Assembly (NCBI GenBank): GCA_015057585.1
Contig: SVEF01000018.1
Coordinates: 1 to 50,159 of the forward strand
Direction: 5' to 3'
DNA: 50,159 bases
Source of the DNA: Lachnospiraceae bacterium
GTDB taxonomy: Bacteria > Bacillota > Clostridia > Lachnospirales > Lachnospiraceae
Part shown: positions 23,856 through 33,215 of the stretch, piece by piece
Layout of the letters: each line of letters opens with the position of its first letter
Numbering within the stretch: the stretch's first letter is position 1
The notes under the pieces: model-generated
The model's database searches: none
What the model saw: the letters and a program-made list of their open reading frames with translations, nothing else
What the model was told of the DNA's origin: nothing
Made by a program: the position numbers and the translations under genes

Positions 23856-26267
23856 ATGAAAGTTTTATATAGTTGGTTAAAAGAATATGTAGATATTGAA
23901 GTGAGCCCAAAGGAGCTGGAAACGAAATTGTTTTCCGCGGGGTTTGAAGTAGAGGCCATGGAATACCTTGGCGAGAATTTGGAAAAGGTTGTCGTTGGAC
24001 AGGTAACCTCTATGGAGCATTATGAAGGTACCCACCTGCAGATTTGCCATGTCAACTGCGGACCACAGGGCGAAGACCACCTCATTTTAACAGGTGCGAC
24101 CAACGTATTTGTAGGTGCAAAGGTGCCTGCGGCACTCGTTGGTGCAAAACTTCCGAACGGCATGGAAATCCAGCCGAGAAAGATGAAGGAGATGATGTCC
24201 TACGGCATGCTCTGTTCCGGTGCGGAACTGGAACTGAATAAGGACTGGTATCCGGGTGCTGACGTAAACGGCATTATGATTTTAGCCGAGGATGCTCCTC
24301 TTGGTATGGAAATGAGAGAGTATCTGGAGTTGGATGATTACTTATTTGATATTTCCATCACCGCAAACCGTCCGGACTGTCAGTCGGTCATCGGTATTGC
24401 AAAGGAAGTGGCAGCGTTCTTAAATAAGCCGTTCAAGGCTCCTGATATGAGCTACACGGAGGACGGCACCACAAACGCTGACATCAGTGTGGAGGTACTT
24501 GACAAGGAGACCTGTCCGAGATACTTAGGACACTACATTTATGACGTAGAGTATAAGGAATCCCCACTGTGGATGAAGAGACGTCTCATTGCCTGCGGTC
24601 ACAATGCCATCAATGCCATGGTTGACATCACAAACTATGTGCTTGTGGAAATCGGTCAGCCGATGCACGCCTTTGACCTGGCGACACTTGCAGGTTCTTC
24701 CATCGTGGTAAGACGCGCAAACGAGGGTGAAGAACTCATTACACTTGATGAAAAGAAGAGAGTATTAAATACCAACAACCTGTTAATCTGCGACAAGGAA
24801 AAGGCAGTGGGTCTTGCCGGTGTTATGGGCGGATTAAACAGTGAGATTACAGAAAATACAAAGAGTGTATTATTCGAGTCCGCAAAGTTCTTAAAGGACA
24901 GCGTGCGTAAGACATCGAGAGGCCTTGGACTTCGTTCTGACGCGGCAGCAAGATTTGAAAAGGGTATCGATGAGTACACGGTAGAATGCGGTATGGCACG
25001 TGCGTTAAATCTTGTGCAACAGCTTGGTGTGGCAAAGGTAAGCTCCAGCCACTTTGATGTATCCGGCGGTGCTTCCACCGAAAAGAGAGTCATCAAAGTA
25101 GAATGTGCGAAGGTAAATGACGTACTTGGTATCGTCGTTCCGGAAGAGGAGATGGTACGCATCTTAACCGCACTTCAGTTTGAAGTAGAGTTAACCGACG
25201 GCGTGATGACACTGGCGATTCCGAGATACCGTGACGATGTGGAGAATTATCAGGATATTGCAGAGGAAGTCATCCGTGAGTACGGCTATGACAAGGTAGT
25301 TCCGACCTTCCTGGATGCGGCAAAGGTAACCAACGGCGGTATGACTCCGGCACAGACAAAGGAACTTGCCGTAAAGCAGTACCTCTGCACACAGGGCTTC
25401 TATGAAATCCAGACGATTGCCATGGTGGCAGCAACGGAATTTGACCAGTTCCTGCTTCCGGCAGATGCAAAGGAACGTCAGGTAGTGGAACTCTTAAATC
25501 CGATTACCGAAAACTTAAGCATTATGCGTACGTTAATGGCTCCGTCCATGGTACGTGTGATTGAAAATAACATTAAGAACGGCAACGAAGAACTTCGATT
25601 CTTCGAACTGGCTAACGTATATCTGCCAAAGGCACTTCCACTTACCGAGCCTCCGGTAGAAAAGAAGGTACTTTGCCTCGGAGCATCCGGTGCGGCAGAA
25701 GATTTCTTCTCCTTAAAGGGCAGCATTGAAGCATTTGCAAGTGCAAACGACTTAATCTTCACCTACAAGAGAGCAGAGGTTCCTTACTTACATCCGGGCA
25801 GAACCGCAGAAATTTACTGCCAGGGTGTAAAGATCGGTCATTTCGGCCAGCTCCGTTATGAAATCGTGGACGGACTTAGCATTGCGGCAGGTAAGAAGGC
25901 AGATACAAAGATTTTCCTTGCAGAACTGGATTACAGCCTGCTTTGCACCTTGTTTAAGGAAGGCATTAAGTACACTCCGGAGTCCGGATTTGCAGGCAAT
26001 ACCAGAGATATTTCCATCCTCGTGGATAAGAAGGTGGAATGTGGCACCATCGTGGATACGATTGCAGCATGTGATGCTTTGATTAAGAAGGTTTCCCTGT
26101 TCGATATTTTCGAGAGCGAGAAGATTGGTCTTGATAAGAAGAGCATGGCATTTAACTTAAAGTTGGCTTCGGATACAGAGGATGTAACCGATGTAATGAC
26201 AGATGCTGTGGTAGAAAAAGTGATGGCAGCACTTGGCGAAAAATTAGGTGCACAGATGAGAGCGTAA
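23856..26267 (+). CDS. pheT: Phenylalanyl-tRNA synthetase beta subunit
   Basis: The 803-aa beta subunit shows the expected order: N-terminal MKVLYSWLKEYVDIEVSPKE, EMAP/tRNA-binding-like domain (about 40-150; VVVGQVTSMEHYEGTHLQIC), B3/B4 editing domain (about 200-400), B5 domain (about 405-475), and the C-terminal ferredoxin-like anticodon-binding domain (about 710-803; YTPESGFAGNTRDISILVD). Start is ATG 23856 with AAAGGAG eight bases before it; the frame extends upstream but without a site. Co-transcribed with pheS; a terminator follows. Confidence 0.97.
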   Translation: MKVLYSWLKEYVDIEVSPKELETKLFSAGFEVEAMEYLGENLEKVVVGQVTSMEHYEGTHLQICHVNCGPQGEDHLILTGATNVFVGAKVPAALVGAKLPNGMEIQPRKMKEMMSYGMLCSGAELELNKDWYPGADVNGIMILAEDAPLGMEMREYLELDDYLFDISITANRPDCQSVIGIAKEVAAFLNKPFKAPDMSYTEDGTTNADISVEVLDKETCPRYLGHYIYDVEYKESPLWMKRRLIACGHNAINAMVDITNYVLVEIGQPMHAFDLATLAGSSIVVRRANEGEELITLDEKKRVLNTNNLLICDKEKAVGLAGVMGGLNSEITENTKSVLFESAKFLKDSVRKTSRGLGLRSDAAARFEKGIDEYTVECGMARALNLVQQLGVAKVSSSHFDVSGGASTEKRVIKVECAKVNDVLGIVVPEEEMVRILTALQFEVELTDGVMTLAIPRYRDDVENYQDIAEEVIREYGYDKVVPTFLDAAKVTNGGMTPAQTKELAVKQYLCTQGFYEIQTIAMVAATEFDQFLLPADAKERQVVELLNPITENLSIMRTLMAPSMVRVIENNIKNGNEELRFFELANVYLPKALPLTEPPVEKKVLCLGASGAAEDFFSLKGSIEAFASANDLIFTYKRAEVPYLHPGRTAEIYCQGVKIGHFGQLRYEIVDGLSIAAGKKADTKIFLAELDYSLLCTLFKEGIKYTPESGFAGNTRDISILVDKKVECGTIVDTIAACDALIKKVSLFDIFESEKIGLDKKSMAFNLKLASDTEDVTDVMTDAVVEKVMAALGEKLGAQMRA

Positions 26268-26285
26268 GAAGTAAATGAAGAAACG

Positions 26286-26317
26286 GGCGGTGGCAGAATT
26301 GCCATCGCCTTTTTTAT
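26286..26317 (+). terminator. Intrinsic terminator after pheT
   Basis: GGCGGTGGCA and TGCCATCGCC (one G-U pair) form a stem around GAAT, followed by six T. Confidence 0.85.
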
Positions 26318-26419
26318 CAGAATCCGCTCTTGCATATAATTTACAGATAAGGTATACTTTAATGTTAGAGAAATAGTACGAAAAGCATTAGAAAAACAGA
26401 GTTATTCGGGGATGTGGGG

Positions 26420-26923
26420 ATGAAAAAAGAGAAGGGAAAAAAGAAGAATGCGGCAAGCGTGTCGGAACAGAAGACAAACTTTCTGGCATGGGTGCTGTTT
26501 TTGGGATATTTGTGTCTTTTGTTCTATCTGTTGTTTTTTTCGGAAAAGTACGGAAGAACGGATGTGGCAGAGGAATACCGTTACAATTTGACACTGTTCA
26601 AAGAAATCAAGCGTTTTTGGCTGAATTGGAAAACCATCGGAATCAAGGAGGTAGTGATTAACTTGTTCGGAAATGTTGCGGCGTTTGTGCCGTTCGGATT
26701 TTTGCTTCCGATGATATGCAGAAGGGGCAGGAAACTGTTTTGCTGTACCGTGATGACCGCGTTGTTCAGTCTTTCGGTGGAAGCGGTGCAGTTGCTCAGT
26801 AAAGTGGGCGCTTTTGATGTGGATGACATTTTGCTTAATACCATCGGTGGTCTGCTTGGGTTTATCGGGTATGAGATTTTGTTTGGTTTTAGGGAACGTA
26901 AGGGGAAGAATTCCTCAAAATAG
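26420..26923 (+). CDS. VanZ-like family membrane protein
   Basis: The 167-aa protein has four hydrophobic segments and the VanZ-like pattern: FLGYLCLLFYLLFFSE, NLTLFKEIKRF, NLFGNVAAFVPFGFLLP and SVEAVQLLSKVGAFDVDDIL (FD-x-D-D-xxxN-xxGG). The VanZ domain gives low-level teicoplanin resistance in one context, but most members have no known role. ATG 26420 is preferred over an upstream GTG at 26414; both have weak sites. It starts a run of same-strand genes to purE. Confidence 0.85.
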   Translation: MKKEKGKKKNAASVSEQKTNFLAWVLFLGYLCLLFYLLFFSEKYGRTDVAEEYRYNLTLFKEIKRFWLNWKTIGIKEVVINLFGNVAAFVPFGFLLPMICRRGRKLFCCTVMTALFSLSVEAVQLLSKVGAFDVDDILLNTIGGLLGFIGYEILFGFRERKGKNSSK

Positions 26924-26949
26924 AGATAACGTAGGAAACGGAGACGGGT

Positions 26950-27282
26950 ATGCTGTTTAAAAAGGAAAAATCGTCCCTGCATTTTTCGGGAAAGAGAGTT
27001 TCGGGGCTTGGTATCGCGACCACGGTGATGGGCGGTATCGGCTGGACTATATTTGCGGCACTGAGTTTGTATTCGGCAGGAAAGGACGGGCAGGCAGAAG
27101 GTTTTATCGGAATGATAGGACTTTTGGATGCGGCGCTTGCGGTAACCGGAGCCATTCTATCGTACCGGGCATTGCAGGAAAGAGATGTTTATTATGTGAT
27201 GCCGATTATCGGAATGGCATTAAATGCCATTTTGTTTATTGTATATTTTTCCCTGTATTTTATGGGACTTGCCCTTGGGTGA
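26950..27282 (+). CDS. Small DUF6142-like membrane protein
   Basis: This 110-aa protein has three hydrophobic segments (about 20-40, 50-70, 82-108) after a short basic head, FKKEKSSLHFSGKRVSGLGI. The head plus three-helix arrangement is that of DUF6142 proteins, common in Lachnospiraceae and of unknown role; the name is from memory. It lies 26 bp after VanZ and 26 bp before the peptidase and is likely co-transcribed. Confidence 0.7.
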   Translation: MLFKKEKSSLHFSGKRVSGLGIATTVMGGIGWTIFAALSLYSAGKDGQAEGFIGMIGLLDAALAVTGAILSYRALQERDVYYVMPIIGMALNAILFIVYFSLYFMGLALG

Positions 27283-27308
27283 AATAAAGAAAAAGGAGAA
27301 TTTGGGTT

Positions 27309-29333
27309 ATGGAAAAGGATTTGGACTTTATCAAGGAACGGTATGACCTTTGCGTAGAGCGTATCCGTGAGATTGCAAAGGTGCAGGAAGTACCGGAAAA
27401 GTACCGTGATTACTTTAAGAAAGAAGCGGAATTCATTTTGTTGACCGCAGAACTGGCAAAGTTAACAGCATCCGGTAAATACGCTACGTTGTCCATGGAA
27501 GAATTGGAAACATGGAACGAAAACTTGTATGCCAAGGTGTTGCCGGCAAATTATGAAACCAGTTATGCGAACCCGGCCTATGCAGTAAAGTGCTTTGACA
27601 TGCGGGAGGGACGTCTGCTTTCGGCAGTGTCTGCAAAAGTCAATGAGTTAATCGGCTGTGCAATCGAGGGAAAGACCTACTTTGCAACGATTCTCATGGA
27701 ACTGTTTTTGGAAATTTACGTACGGTTTGAAGAATACGACGAGTTTGCCTGGAAGGATGCAAAAGCATCGTATAAGAGTTTTTCCATGGATTACCGCAGG
27801 GACTACATGGAAGACAGCGTAAAGGAGAGATATCTTCCGAAGACAACGGGTGCACGTAAGGTGATTGCTTCTGATTTGACCGATTTGCGTTATCTGTATC
27901 AGTACGGAGAATATATCACCGACAATGAAAAGAAGATAGCACAGTTTTTAAACGGAATGTCAGCGGCAGAAATCGATGCGATGGCAGAGACATATGTCAG
28001 CGGCTATATCCGCGGATTTGACACCATGGGTGTGGTTCGCAAGGAAAACGGCGTTGCCATTATGATTTATCCGGTGGGATTTGAACGTATGATGGCATCC
28101 GCAATCAAAAAGTTCGAAGCAAACGGTGTCCGTGTGGTGCCGAGACAGACTCTGGCCGAAGCAGCAAACCGTCAGTTTGGCTATGACCACAGACAGGATT
28201 ACGGTCTGTGTCTTGACCGTGTGTATGTGAACCGTTACCTGGAAGATATGGCAGCGGTTTATGAAGAAAACAAGGAAATTCTTGCACAGTACATCGGACC
28301 TGCAGTCATTGAGACCTTTGGTGAGGCTGACTTTGAGCCGGTCAATAAAAAAGAAGCAGTACGCCTTGACAAGCGTCAGATTAAGCTGGACCGTGAGTTA
28401 AACCAGAAGCATGCAGGCATCGCGTACACATATATTAAGAGTGACGAGACTTCGTTTACGATTATCGCCTACCCGATTCCGGCCATCGGAGAGCAGTTCA
28501 ATGAGATTTTTGCGGAAACCGTGCGTTGTAACACACTTTCCAATGATGAGTATACCAAAATCCAGCAGGCCATCATTGACGAACTGGATACCGGTTACGG
28601 CTGTAAGATTTTAGGTACGAACGGAAATGAAACCGATTTGACGGTTATGCTGATGGAAACAAAGGACCCGGCTAAGGAGACAAAGTTTGAAAACTGTACT
28701 GCGGATGTCAATATCCCGGTTGGTGAAGTTTTCACATCCCCTGTGCTTGCGGGAACCAATGGCTTGTTGCATGTGACAAAGGTATTTTTAAACGGTTATG
28801 AATATAAGAATCTGAAGGTTTGGTTCGAAAACGGTAAGACGACCAAACTTTCCTGCGATAACTTTAAGACAGAGGAAGAAAATCAGGCGTTCCTTGCAGA
28901 AAAACTGTTATTCTTCCACGACAGTCTGCCAATGGGTGAATTTGCCATCGGTACGAACACGACGGCATTCGTCATGGGCGAAAAGTTTAACATCGGTGCC
29001 AAACTTCCGATTCTCATTGCAGAAAAGACCGGTCCGCATTTTGCAATCGGTGATACCTGCTATAAGAGAAGTGAAGATCATAAAGTGTATAACCGTGACG
29101 GTAAGGAAATCATTGCAAGGGACAATGAAGTTTCCCTGCTTCGTAAGACCGAACCGGAAAAGGCATACTTTAACTGTCATACCGACATTACGATTCCGTA
29201 CGGCGAAATCGGTGAGATTTCTTCCTTAAAGAAGGACGGAAGCAAAACCGTGATTATTCGGAACGGAAGATTTGTACTTCCGGGTACGGAGGAATTAAAC
29301 AAGCCATTGGAGGAATATGAAAATGAATTTTAA
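27309..29333 (+). CDS. M29-like aminopeptidase with a long N-terminal extension
   Basis: The C-terminal half of this 674-aa protein follows the M29 (AmpS/AmpT) metallo-aminopeptidase pattern: PVGEVFTSPVLAGTNGLL (metal-ligand E near 472), GEFAIGTNT (second E), GPHFAIGDTCY (H near 577 and Y) and CHTDITI (H-x-D near 622). All expected metal ligands appear present. The protein is much longer than the usual 400 or so residues; the first 200-250 residues are helical and have no recognised domain. No signal peptide is visible, so it is cytosolic. ATG 27309 follows AAAGGAG. The membrane protease gene overlaps its end. Confidence 0.8.
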   Translation: MEKDLDFIKERYDLCVERIREIAKVQEVPEKYRDYFKKEAEFILLTAELAKLTASGKYATLSMEELETWNENLYAKVLPANYETSYANPAYAVKCFDMREGRLLSAVSAKVNELIGCAIEGKTYFATILMELFLEIYVRFEEYDEFAWKDAKASYKSFSMDYRRDYMEDSVKERYLPKTTGARKVIASDLTDLRYLYQYGEYITDNEKKIAQFLNGMSAAEIDAMAETYVSGYIRGFDTMGVVRKENGVAIMIYPVGFERMMASAIKKFEANGVRVVPRQTLAEAANRQFGYDHRQDYGLCLDRVYVNRYLEDMAAVYEENKEILAQYIGPAVIETFGEADFEPVNKKEAVRLDKRQIKLDRELNQKHAGIAYTYIKSDETSFTIIAYPIPAIGEQFNEIFAETVRCNTLSNDEYTKIQQAIIDELDTGYGCKILGTNGNETDLTVMLMETKDPAKETKFENCTADVNIPVGEVFTSPVLAGTNGLLHVTKVFLNGYEYKNLKVWFENGKTTKLSCDNFKTEEENQAFLAEKLLFFHDSLPMGEFAIGTNTTAFVMGEKFNIGAKLPILIAEKTGPHFAIGDTCYKRSEDHKVYNRDGKEIIARDNEVSLLRKTEPEKAYFNCHTDITIPYGEIGEISSLKKDGSKTVIIRNGRFVLPGTEELNKPLEEYENEF

Positions 29334-30558
29334 AGTAATTGCACTGATTGTAATGGGAATAGTGTTTTTATTTGACACGTTTATTGAGTATCTTGAAATG
29401 AAGTCGTCGGAGCGTGAGATTCCGGCAAATGTAGCGGATGTATACGATAAGGAAGAGTATACGAAGTGGCTTTCGTATGATAAGGAATGTAACCGTTTTT
29501 CACTCATCCGTCATCTTGTTTCGTTTGCGATTGCTTTTGCGCTGATTGCACTGGATGCGTATGCAGGCATTGTACATATGGTAGGTGCAGAAGGCCTGTA
29601 TGGCGCGGCAATTGCTATCGTGATTGCGGACACGGTCATCAGCCTCATCTGGTCCACACCGTTTTCTTATGTGAGAAACTTTGGAATCGAAGAAAAGTAC
29701 GGATTTAACCGTATGACAAAGAAGACCTTTGTGATTGACCTTGTAAAGAACCTGATTATCAACATCGGTCTGATGTGCGGGTTGATTTGTCTTCTGACTG
29801 CAATTCATCAGGCACTCGGCCATTGGATGTTAATTATTTTTACAATTATCATTATGGCAATTCTTTTGCTGGTTGTATTTTTACAGCCGGTATTTACCAG
29901 AGTGTTTAATAAGCTGACACCGTTAGAGGACGGTGAATTGAAAACCCGCCTGACAGAGCTGCTTGAAAAGAATGGCTGTACCGTGCGCCAGATCAGCGTA
30001 TCGGACGGTTCCAAACGCTCCACAAAGGCAAATGCTTACTTTGGCGGGTTTGGTAAGATGAAGACGATTGTTCTTTATGATACGTTGCTGGAGCAGATGA
30101 CTGAGGATGAGATTGTTGCGGTGTTTGCGCATGAGATGGGACACAACAAGCACAAGGATACCTTAAAGATGTTTGGAATGAACGTGGTAAATGTTTCCAT
30201 GATTGTCATTTCTTTGTGGGCACTGGTTTCCGTGCCGGAGATTTATCTGGACTTTGGCTTTGAGGGTGTAAACTACGGCTTTGCGATGATTCTTGCAAGT
30301 GCGGTTTGTTTATCCTTTATTTCTCCGTTCCTTGGTTTGTTTATCAGCCTGTTCTCAAGAAAGTTTGAGTATGCGGCAGATAAATTCGCAGCAGATAACG
30401 GTTATGGAGAAGCCCTGATTTCGGGGCTTAAGAAGTTAGCAAAGAATTCGTTCTCGAATTTAAGCCCACATCCGGTTGTGGTGGCACTGACCTACTCCCA
30501 CCCGACCATCAGCCAGAGAGTGGAATACATAGAAAAGTGCATGAAGGAGAACAAATAA
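29323..30558 (+). CDS. M48 family membrane metalloprotease (Ste24/CAAX-protease type)
   Basis: This 411-aa polytopic protein has the zinc motif [10 protein letters not shown] (HExxH) and a downstream [15 protein letters not shown] with the third ligand E and the AAD motif. Several membrane helices precede it, plus a [23 protein letters not shown]-type region, split here by no break. It matches Ste24-like CAAX prenyl protease 1 homologues, which in bacteria take part in membrane protein quality control. Start ATG 29323 has GGAGG at a spacing of 9; an ATG at 29317 is too close. It overlaps the M29-like gene, so the two proteases may be co-produced. Confidence 0.92.
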   Translation: MNFKVIALIVMGIVFLFDTFIEYLEMKSSEREIPANVADVYDKEEYTKWLSYDKECNRFSLIRHLVSFAIAFALIALDAYAGIVHMVGAEGLYGAAIAIVIADTVISLIWSTPFSYVRNFGIEEKYGFNRMTKKTFVIDLVKNLIINIGLMCGLICLLTAIHQALGHWMLIIFTIIIMAILLLVVFLQPVFTRVFNKLTPLEDGELKTRLTELLEKNGCTVRQISVSDGSKRSTKANAYFGGFGKMKTIVLYDTLLEQMTEDEIVAVFAHEMGHNKHKDTLKMFGMNVVNVSMIVISLWALVSVPEIYLDFGFEGVNYGFAMILASAVCLSFISPFLGLFISLFSRKFEYAADKFAADNGYGEALISGLKKLAKNSFSNLSPHPVVVALTYSHPTISQRVEYIEKCMKENK

Positions 30559-30559
30559 G

Positions 30560-31072
30560 ATGGCTAAAGTAGGAATTGTAATGGGAAGTGATTCGGACCT
30601 TCCAATCATGAGTAAGGCGGCAGAAATGCTTGACAAGTTTGGCATCGATTACGAAGTGACGGTAATTTCCGCACATCGCATGCCGGATGTTTTCTTTGAT
30701 TATGCAAAGACAGCAAAGGACAAGGGTTTTAAGGTTATCATCGCAGGTGCCGGTGGTGCGGCTCACTTACCTGGTATGTGTGCGGCAATTTTCCCACTTC
30801 CGGTCATCGGTGTGCCGATTCACACAAAGACACTTTCCGGTGTGGATTCCCTTTATTCTATCGTACAGATGCCGGGCGGGATTCCGGTAGCAACCGTTGC
30901 CATCAACGGCGCACAGAATGCAGGAATTCTTGCGGCAAAGATGCTTGCGGTATCGGATGATGAGATGCTTAAGAAGATTGAGGAGTATGCGGCTTCTTTA
31001 AAGGAAAGCGTTATGGTGAAAAAAGAGAAGATCGAGAGGGTCGGATATCAGCAGTATTTGAGCGAGATGTAA
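30560..31072 (+). CDS. purE: N5-carboxyaminoimidazole ribonucleotide mutase
   Basis: PurE moves the carboxyl group of N5-CAIR to C4 in de novo purine synthesis. The 170-aa protein shows [41 protein letters not shown], and [20 protein letters not shown], all class I PurE signatures. ATG 30560 lies 1 bp after the protease stop. It is separate from any visible pur operon. A terminator follows. Confidence 0.97.
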   Translation: MAKVGIVMGSDSDLPIMSKAAEMLDKFGIDYEVTVISAHRMPDVFFDYAKTAKDKGFKVIIAGAGGAAHLPGMCAAIFPLPVIGVPIHTKTLSGVDSLYSIVQMPGGIPVATVAINGAQNAGILAAKMLAVSDDEMLKKIEEYAASLKESVMVKKEKIERVGYQQYLSEM

Positions 31073-31080
31073 CAAAAAAT

Positions 31081-31140
31081 GAAAACGATATTCCTTGCGG
31101 TTCCGCTATTAGTCACCGCGCCGGAATATCGTTTTCTTAT
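31081..31140 (+). terminator. Intrinsic terminator after purE
   Basis: GAAAACGATATTCC (31081-31094) pairs perfectly with GGAATATCGTTTTC (31123-31136), with an inner GCGG/CCGC stem and a T-rich end. Confidence 0.85.
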
Positions 31141-31199
31141 TTAATGTACATAGTCGTTGAAATATTGCTGGTATGCAACTGCTTTTGTGCGAAAAAAAG

Positions 31200-31228
31200 T
31201 TGCATTTCTAAAACTCTTGTGTTATAGT
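31200..31228 (+). promoter_or_regulatory. Promoter of the argS leader
   Basis: TTGCAT (31200-31205), 17-bp spacer, TATAGT (31223-31228). The inverted repeat TGCAACT/AGTTGCA, whose right arm covers the -35, could be an operator. Transcription should start near 31235, about 25 nt before the leader peptide. Confidence 0.6.
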
Positions 31229-31259
31229 TCCATCTATCATAAGAAAGAGGATAAAAAGT

Positions 31260-31319
31260 ATGACCACATTTTTTGTGAACAGTTTAAGACGCAGAGAGAG
31301 AAGACGTAAGTTCTTGTAA
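31260..31319 (+). CDS. Arginine-rich leader peptide of argS (19 aa)
   Basis: ATG 31260, with AGAGG ten bases upstream, opens MTTFFVNSLRRRERRRKFL and stops at 31317-31319. Six of 19 codons are Arg, all within seven consecutive codons (AGA CGC AGA GAG AGA AGA CGT). The stop lies within a long hairpin, and a terminator plus an alternative stem precede argS. This is the layout of a ribosome-mediated attenuator: ribosomes short of charged tRNA-Arg would pause on the Arg run and change the downstream fold. The peptide is seen in the sequence; the mechanism is inferred. Confidence 0.75.
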   Translation: MTTFFVNSLRRRERRRKFL

Positions 31320-31356
31320 TCATTGTATTCCGCATGGTTACAAGAGTGTACGTCTT
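31301..31356 (+). promoter_or_regulatory. Leader hairpin covering the Arg codons and stop
   Basis: AAGACGTA (31301-31308) pairs with TACGTCTT (31349-31356), and TCTTGTAA (31312-31319) with TTACAAGA (31338-31345). The three positions between can add G-U pairs, giving an almost continuous 19-bp stem. Its 5' arm is the last Arg codons and stop of the leader peptide, so a paused ribosome would prevent it from forming. Confidence 0.7.
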
Positions 31357-31363
31357 GTTTCTG

Positions 31364-31446
31364 TGCGGTTGCTGTTTATAAAAGAGTGTAAATGCAGAAC
31401 CGCAATAGATTTCGCTAAAAGCGAAGCGTATTGCGGTTCTTTTTTT
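31364..31446 (+). terminator. Attenuator: terminator and competing antiterminator before argS
   Basis: The terminator arms are AGAACCGCAATA (31396-31407) and TATTGCGGTTCT (31429-31440), with an inner TTCGCT/AGCGAA stem and a T tract. TGCGGTT (31364-31370) can instead pair with AACCGCA (31398-31404), extended by CTG/CAG; this uses the 5' arm of the terminator and excludes it. The two folds are mutually exclusive. Confidence 0.75.
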
Positions 31447-31474
31447 ATCCCGATAAAGGAGGAAAACAGATTAT

Positions 31475-33172
31475 ATGAAAAAGAAAATTTGTCAGTATTT
31501 ATCGGCTGTGTTGCCGGAGATGCAGGAAGAGGAATTGCTAAAAGTGATGGAAATTCCGCCGGAGGAGAATATGGGTGATTTGGCGTTGCCGTGTTTTGTG
31601 ATGGCAAAGAAACTGCGGAAAAATCCGGTGCAGATTGCATCGGAGCTGGCGGAAAAACTGAACGGGAAGAAGACGGAACTTGGAATTGAAAAAGCAGAGA
31701 ATGTAGGAGCGTATTGTAATATTTACTTAAAGCGTGATGCGTTTGTGCAGAAGTGCTTTGAGGTAATTCAGACAGAAAAGTATGGTGTAACCCAAATCGG
31801 TGCAGGAAAAACGGTGTGTATGGATTATTCTTCTCCGAACATTGCTAAGAATTTTCATGTGGGACATTTGCGGACGACGGTAATCGGAAATTCACTGTAT
31901 AAGATTTATCAGAAATTGGGCTATGATGTGGTCCGGATTAACCACCTGGGCGACTGGGGAACGCAGTTCGGAAAGCTGATTGTGGCATACAAATTGTGGA
32001 GCAGTGAGGAGCAGGTGAAGGAACAAGGCATTGAAGAGTTGATGCGGATTTATGTAAAATTCAATGAGGAAGAGGAGAAGGACGAGAACTTAATCAAAGA
32101 GGCGCGGGAATGGTTTGTGAAGATGGAGCAAAACGATCCGGAGGCGCTTGCAATTTGGAATTGGTTTAAGGAAATCAGTATGATGGAATTTGAACGGATT
32201 TATGAGTTGCTTGGAATTTCGTTTGACTCTTATCTGGGCGAGAGTTTTTACCGCGACAAGGTGCCGGCACTGGTGGAGCAGTTAAAGGGTATGGGGCTTC
32301 TGACAGAAAGCCGGGGAGCACAGGTTATCGACCTGGAGAAATACAATATGCCGCCATGCCTGATTACGAAAAGTGATGGCGGTTCCATTTACCATTCCCG
32401 TGATATTGCGGCGATTCTTTATCGAAAGGAACAATATCATTTTGACAAATGTCTGTATGTGACCGGCTTGGAGCAGTCGTTACATTTTAAGCAGATTTTT
32501 ACGGCGATTGAGGTTATGGGCTATGACTGGAGTGACGGACTGGTGCATGTTCCGTACGGCCTGGTCAGTCTGGCAGGAGAGAAGCTTTCGACGCGTGGCG
32601 GGAACATTATTTATGCGGAGGATATTTTAAAGGAAGCGATAGAGCGTGCCTATCATGCTATCCTGGAAAAGAATCCGAATCTTCCTGAAAAGGACACGAC
32701 GGCGAAAAAAGTCGGTGTGGGTGCGGTTGTTTTTCATGACCTATTTAACCAGCGGATTAAGAATGTGGAGTTTTCGTGGAAGGATGTTTTAAATTTTGAC
32801 GGCACGACAGGGCCGTATGTGCAGTACACATATGCACGGGCAAAGAGTGTGCTGCGCAAATACGGAAAAACTGTGGAGGCAGAGGAAATTGATTATACGG
32901 CTTTGACGGATGAGGCGGCCTACGGTTTGGTAAAAGTGCTCGCAGGTTATGAAGATGCGGTGGTTTTTGCTGCAGAGAAAAACGAACCGTCGGTGATTGC
33001 GCGGTATGTCATTGCGTTGGCAACAGCGTTTAACAAATTTTATCATGAGTGCTCAATTTTACAGGCAGAAGAAAAAGAGAAAAAAGCGCGGCTGCTTTTG
33101 ACGGACTTTGTGCAGAAGGTTTTGTGCGAGGCGTGCGGTCTGCTTGGCATGGAGTGCCCGGAGGAGATGTAG
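31475..33172 (+). CDS. argS: Arginyl-tRNA synthetase
   Basis: The 565-aa class I synthetase charges tRNA-Arg. It has the N-terminal Arg-N domain (about 1-95), the HIGH-equivalent FHVGHLRT in SSPNIAKNFHVGHLRTTV, LGDWGTQFG, the KMSKS-equivalent GEKLSTRGGN, and the DALR anticodon-binding domain with VQYTYARAKSVLRK. Length is normal. ATG 31475 follows AAGGAGG. No T-box precedes it; instead a leader-peptide attenuator does. Confidence 0.97.
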   Translation: MKKKICQYLSAVLPEMQEEELLKVMEIPPEENMGDLALPCFVMAKKLRKNPVQIASELAEKLNGKKTELGIEKAENVGAYCNIYLKRDAFVQKCFEVIQTEKYGVTQIGAGKTVCMDYSSPNIAKNFHVGHLRTTVIGNSLYKIYQKLGYDVVRINHLGDWGTQFGKLIVAYKLWSSEEQVKEQGIEELMRIYVKFNEEEEKDENLIKEAREWFVKMEQNDPEALAIWNWFKEISMMEFERIYELLGISFDSYLGESFYRDKVPALVEQLKGMGLLTESRGAQVIDLEKYNMPPCLITKSDGGSIYHSRDIAAILYRKEQYHFDKCLYVTGLEQSLHFKQIFTAIEVMGYDWSDGLVHVPYGLVSLAGEKLSTRGGNIIYAEDILKEAIERAYHAILEKNPNLPEKDTTAKKVGVGAVVFHDLFNQRIKNVEFSWKDVLNFDGTTGPYVQYTYARAKSVLRKYGKTVEAEEIDYTALTDEAAYGLVKVLAGYEDAVVFAAEKNEPSVIARYVIALATAFNKFYHECSILQAEEKEKKARLLLTDFVQKVLCEACGLLGMECPEEM

Positions 33173-33179
33173 TGTGTGC

Positions 33180-33215
33180 CAGTAATTTAGGACGCGTCAG
33201 TAATTTGGGACGCGT
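33180..33215 (+). repeat. 18-bp tandem direct repeat after argS
   Basis: CAGTAATTTAGGACGCGT is followed at once by CAGTAATTTGGGACGCGT, differing at one base. It abuts the hairpin array. Confidence 0.7.
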
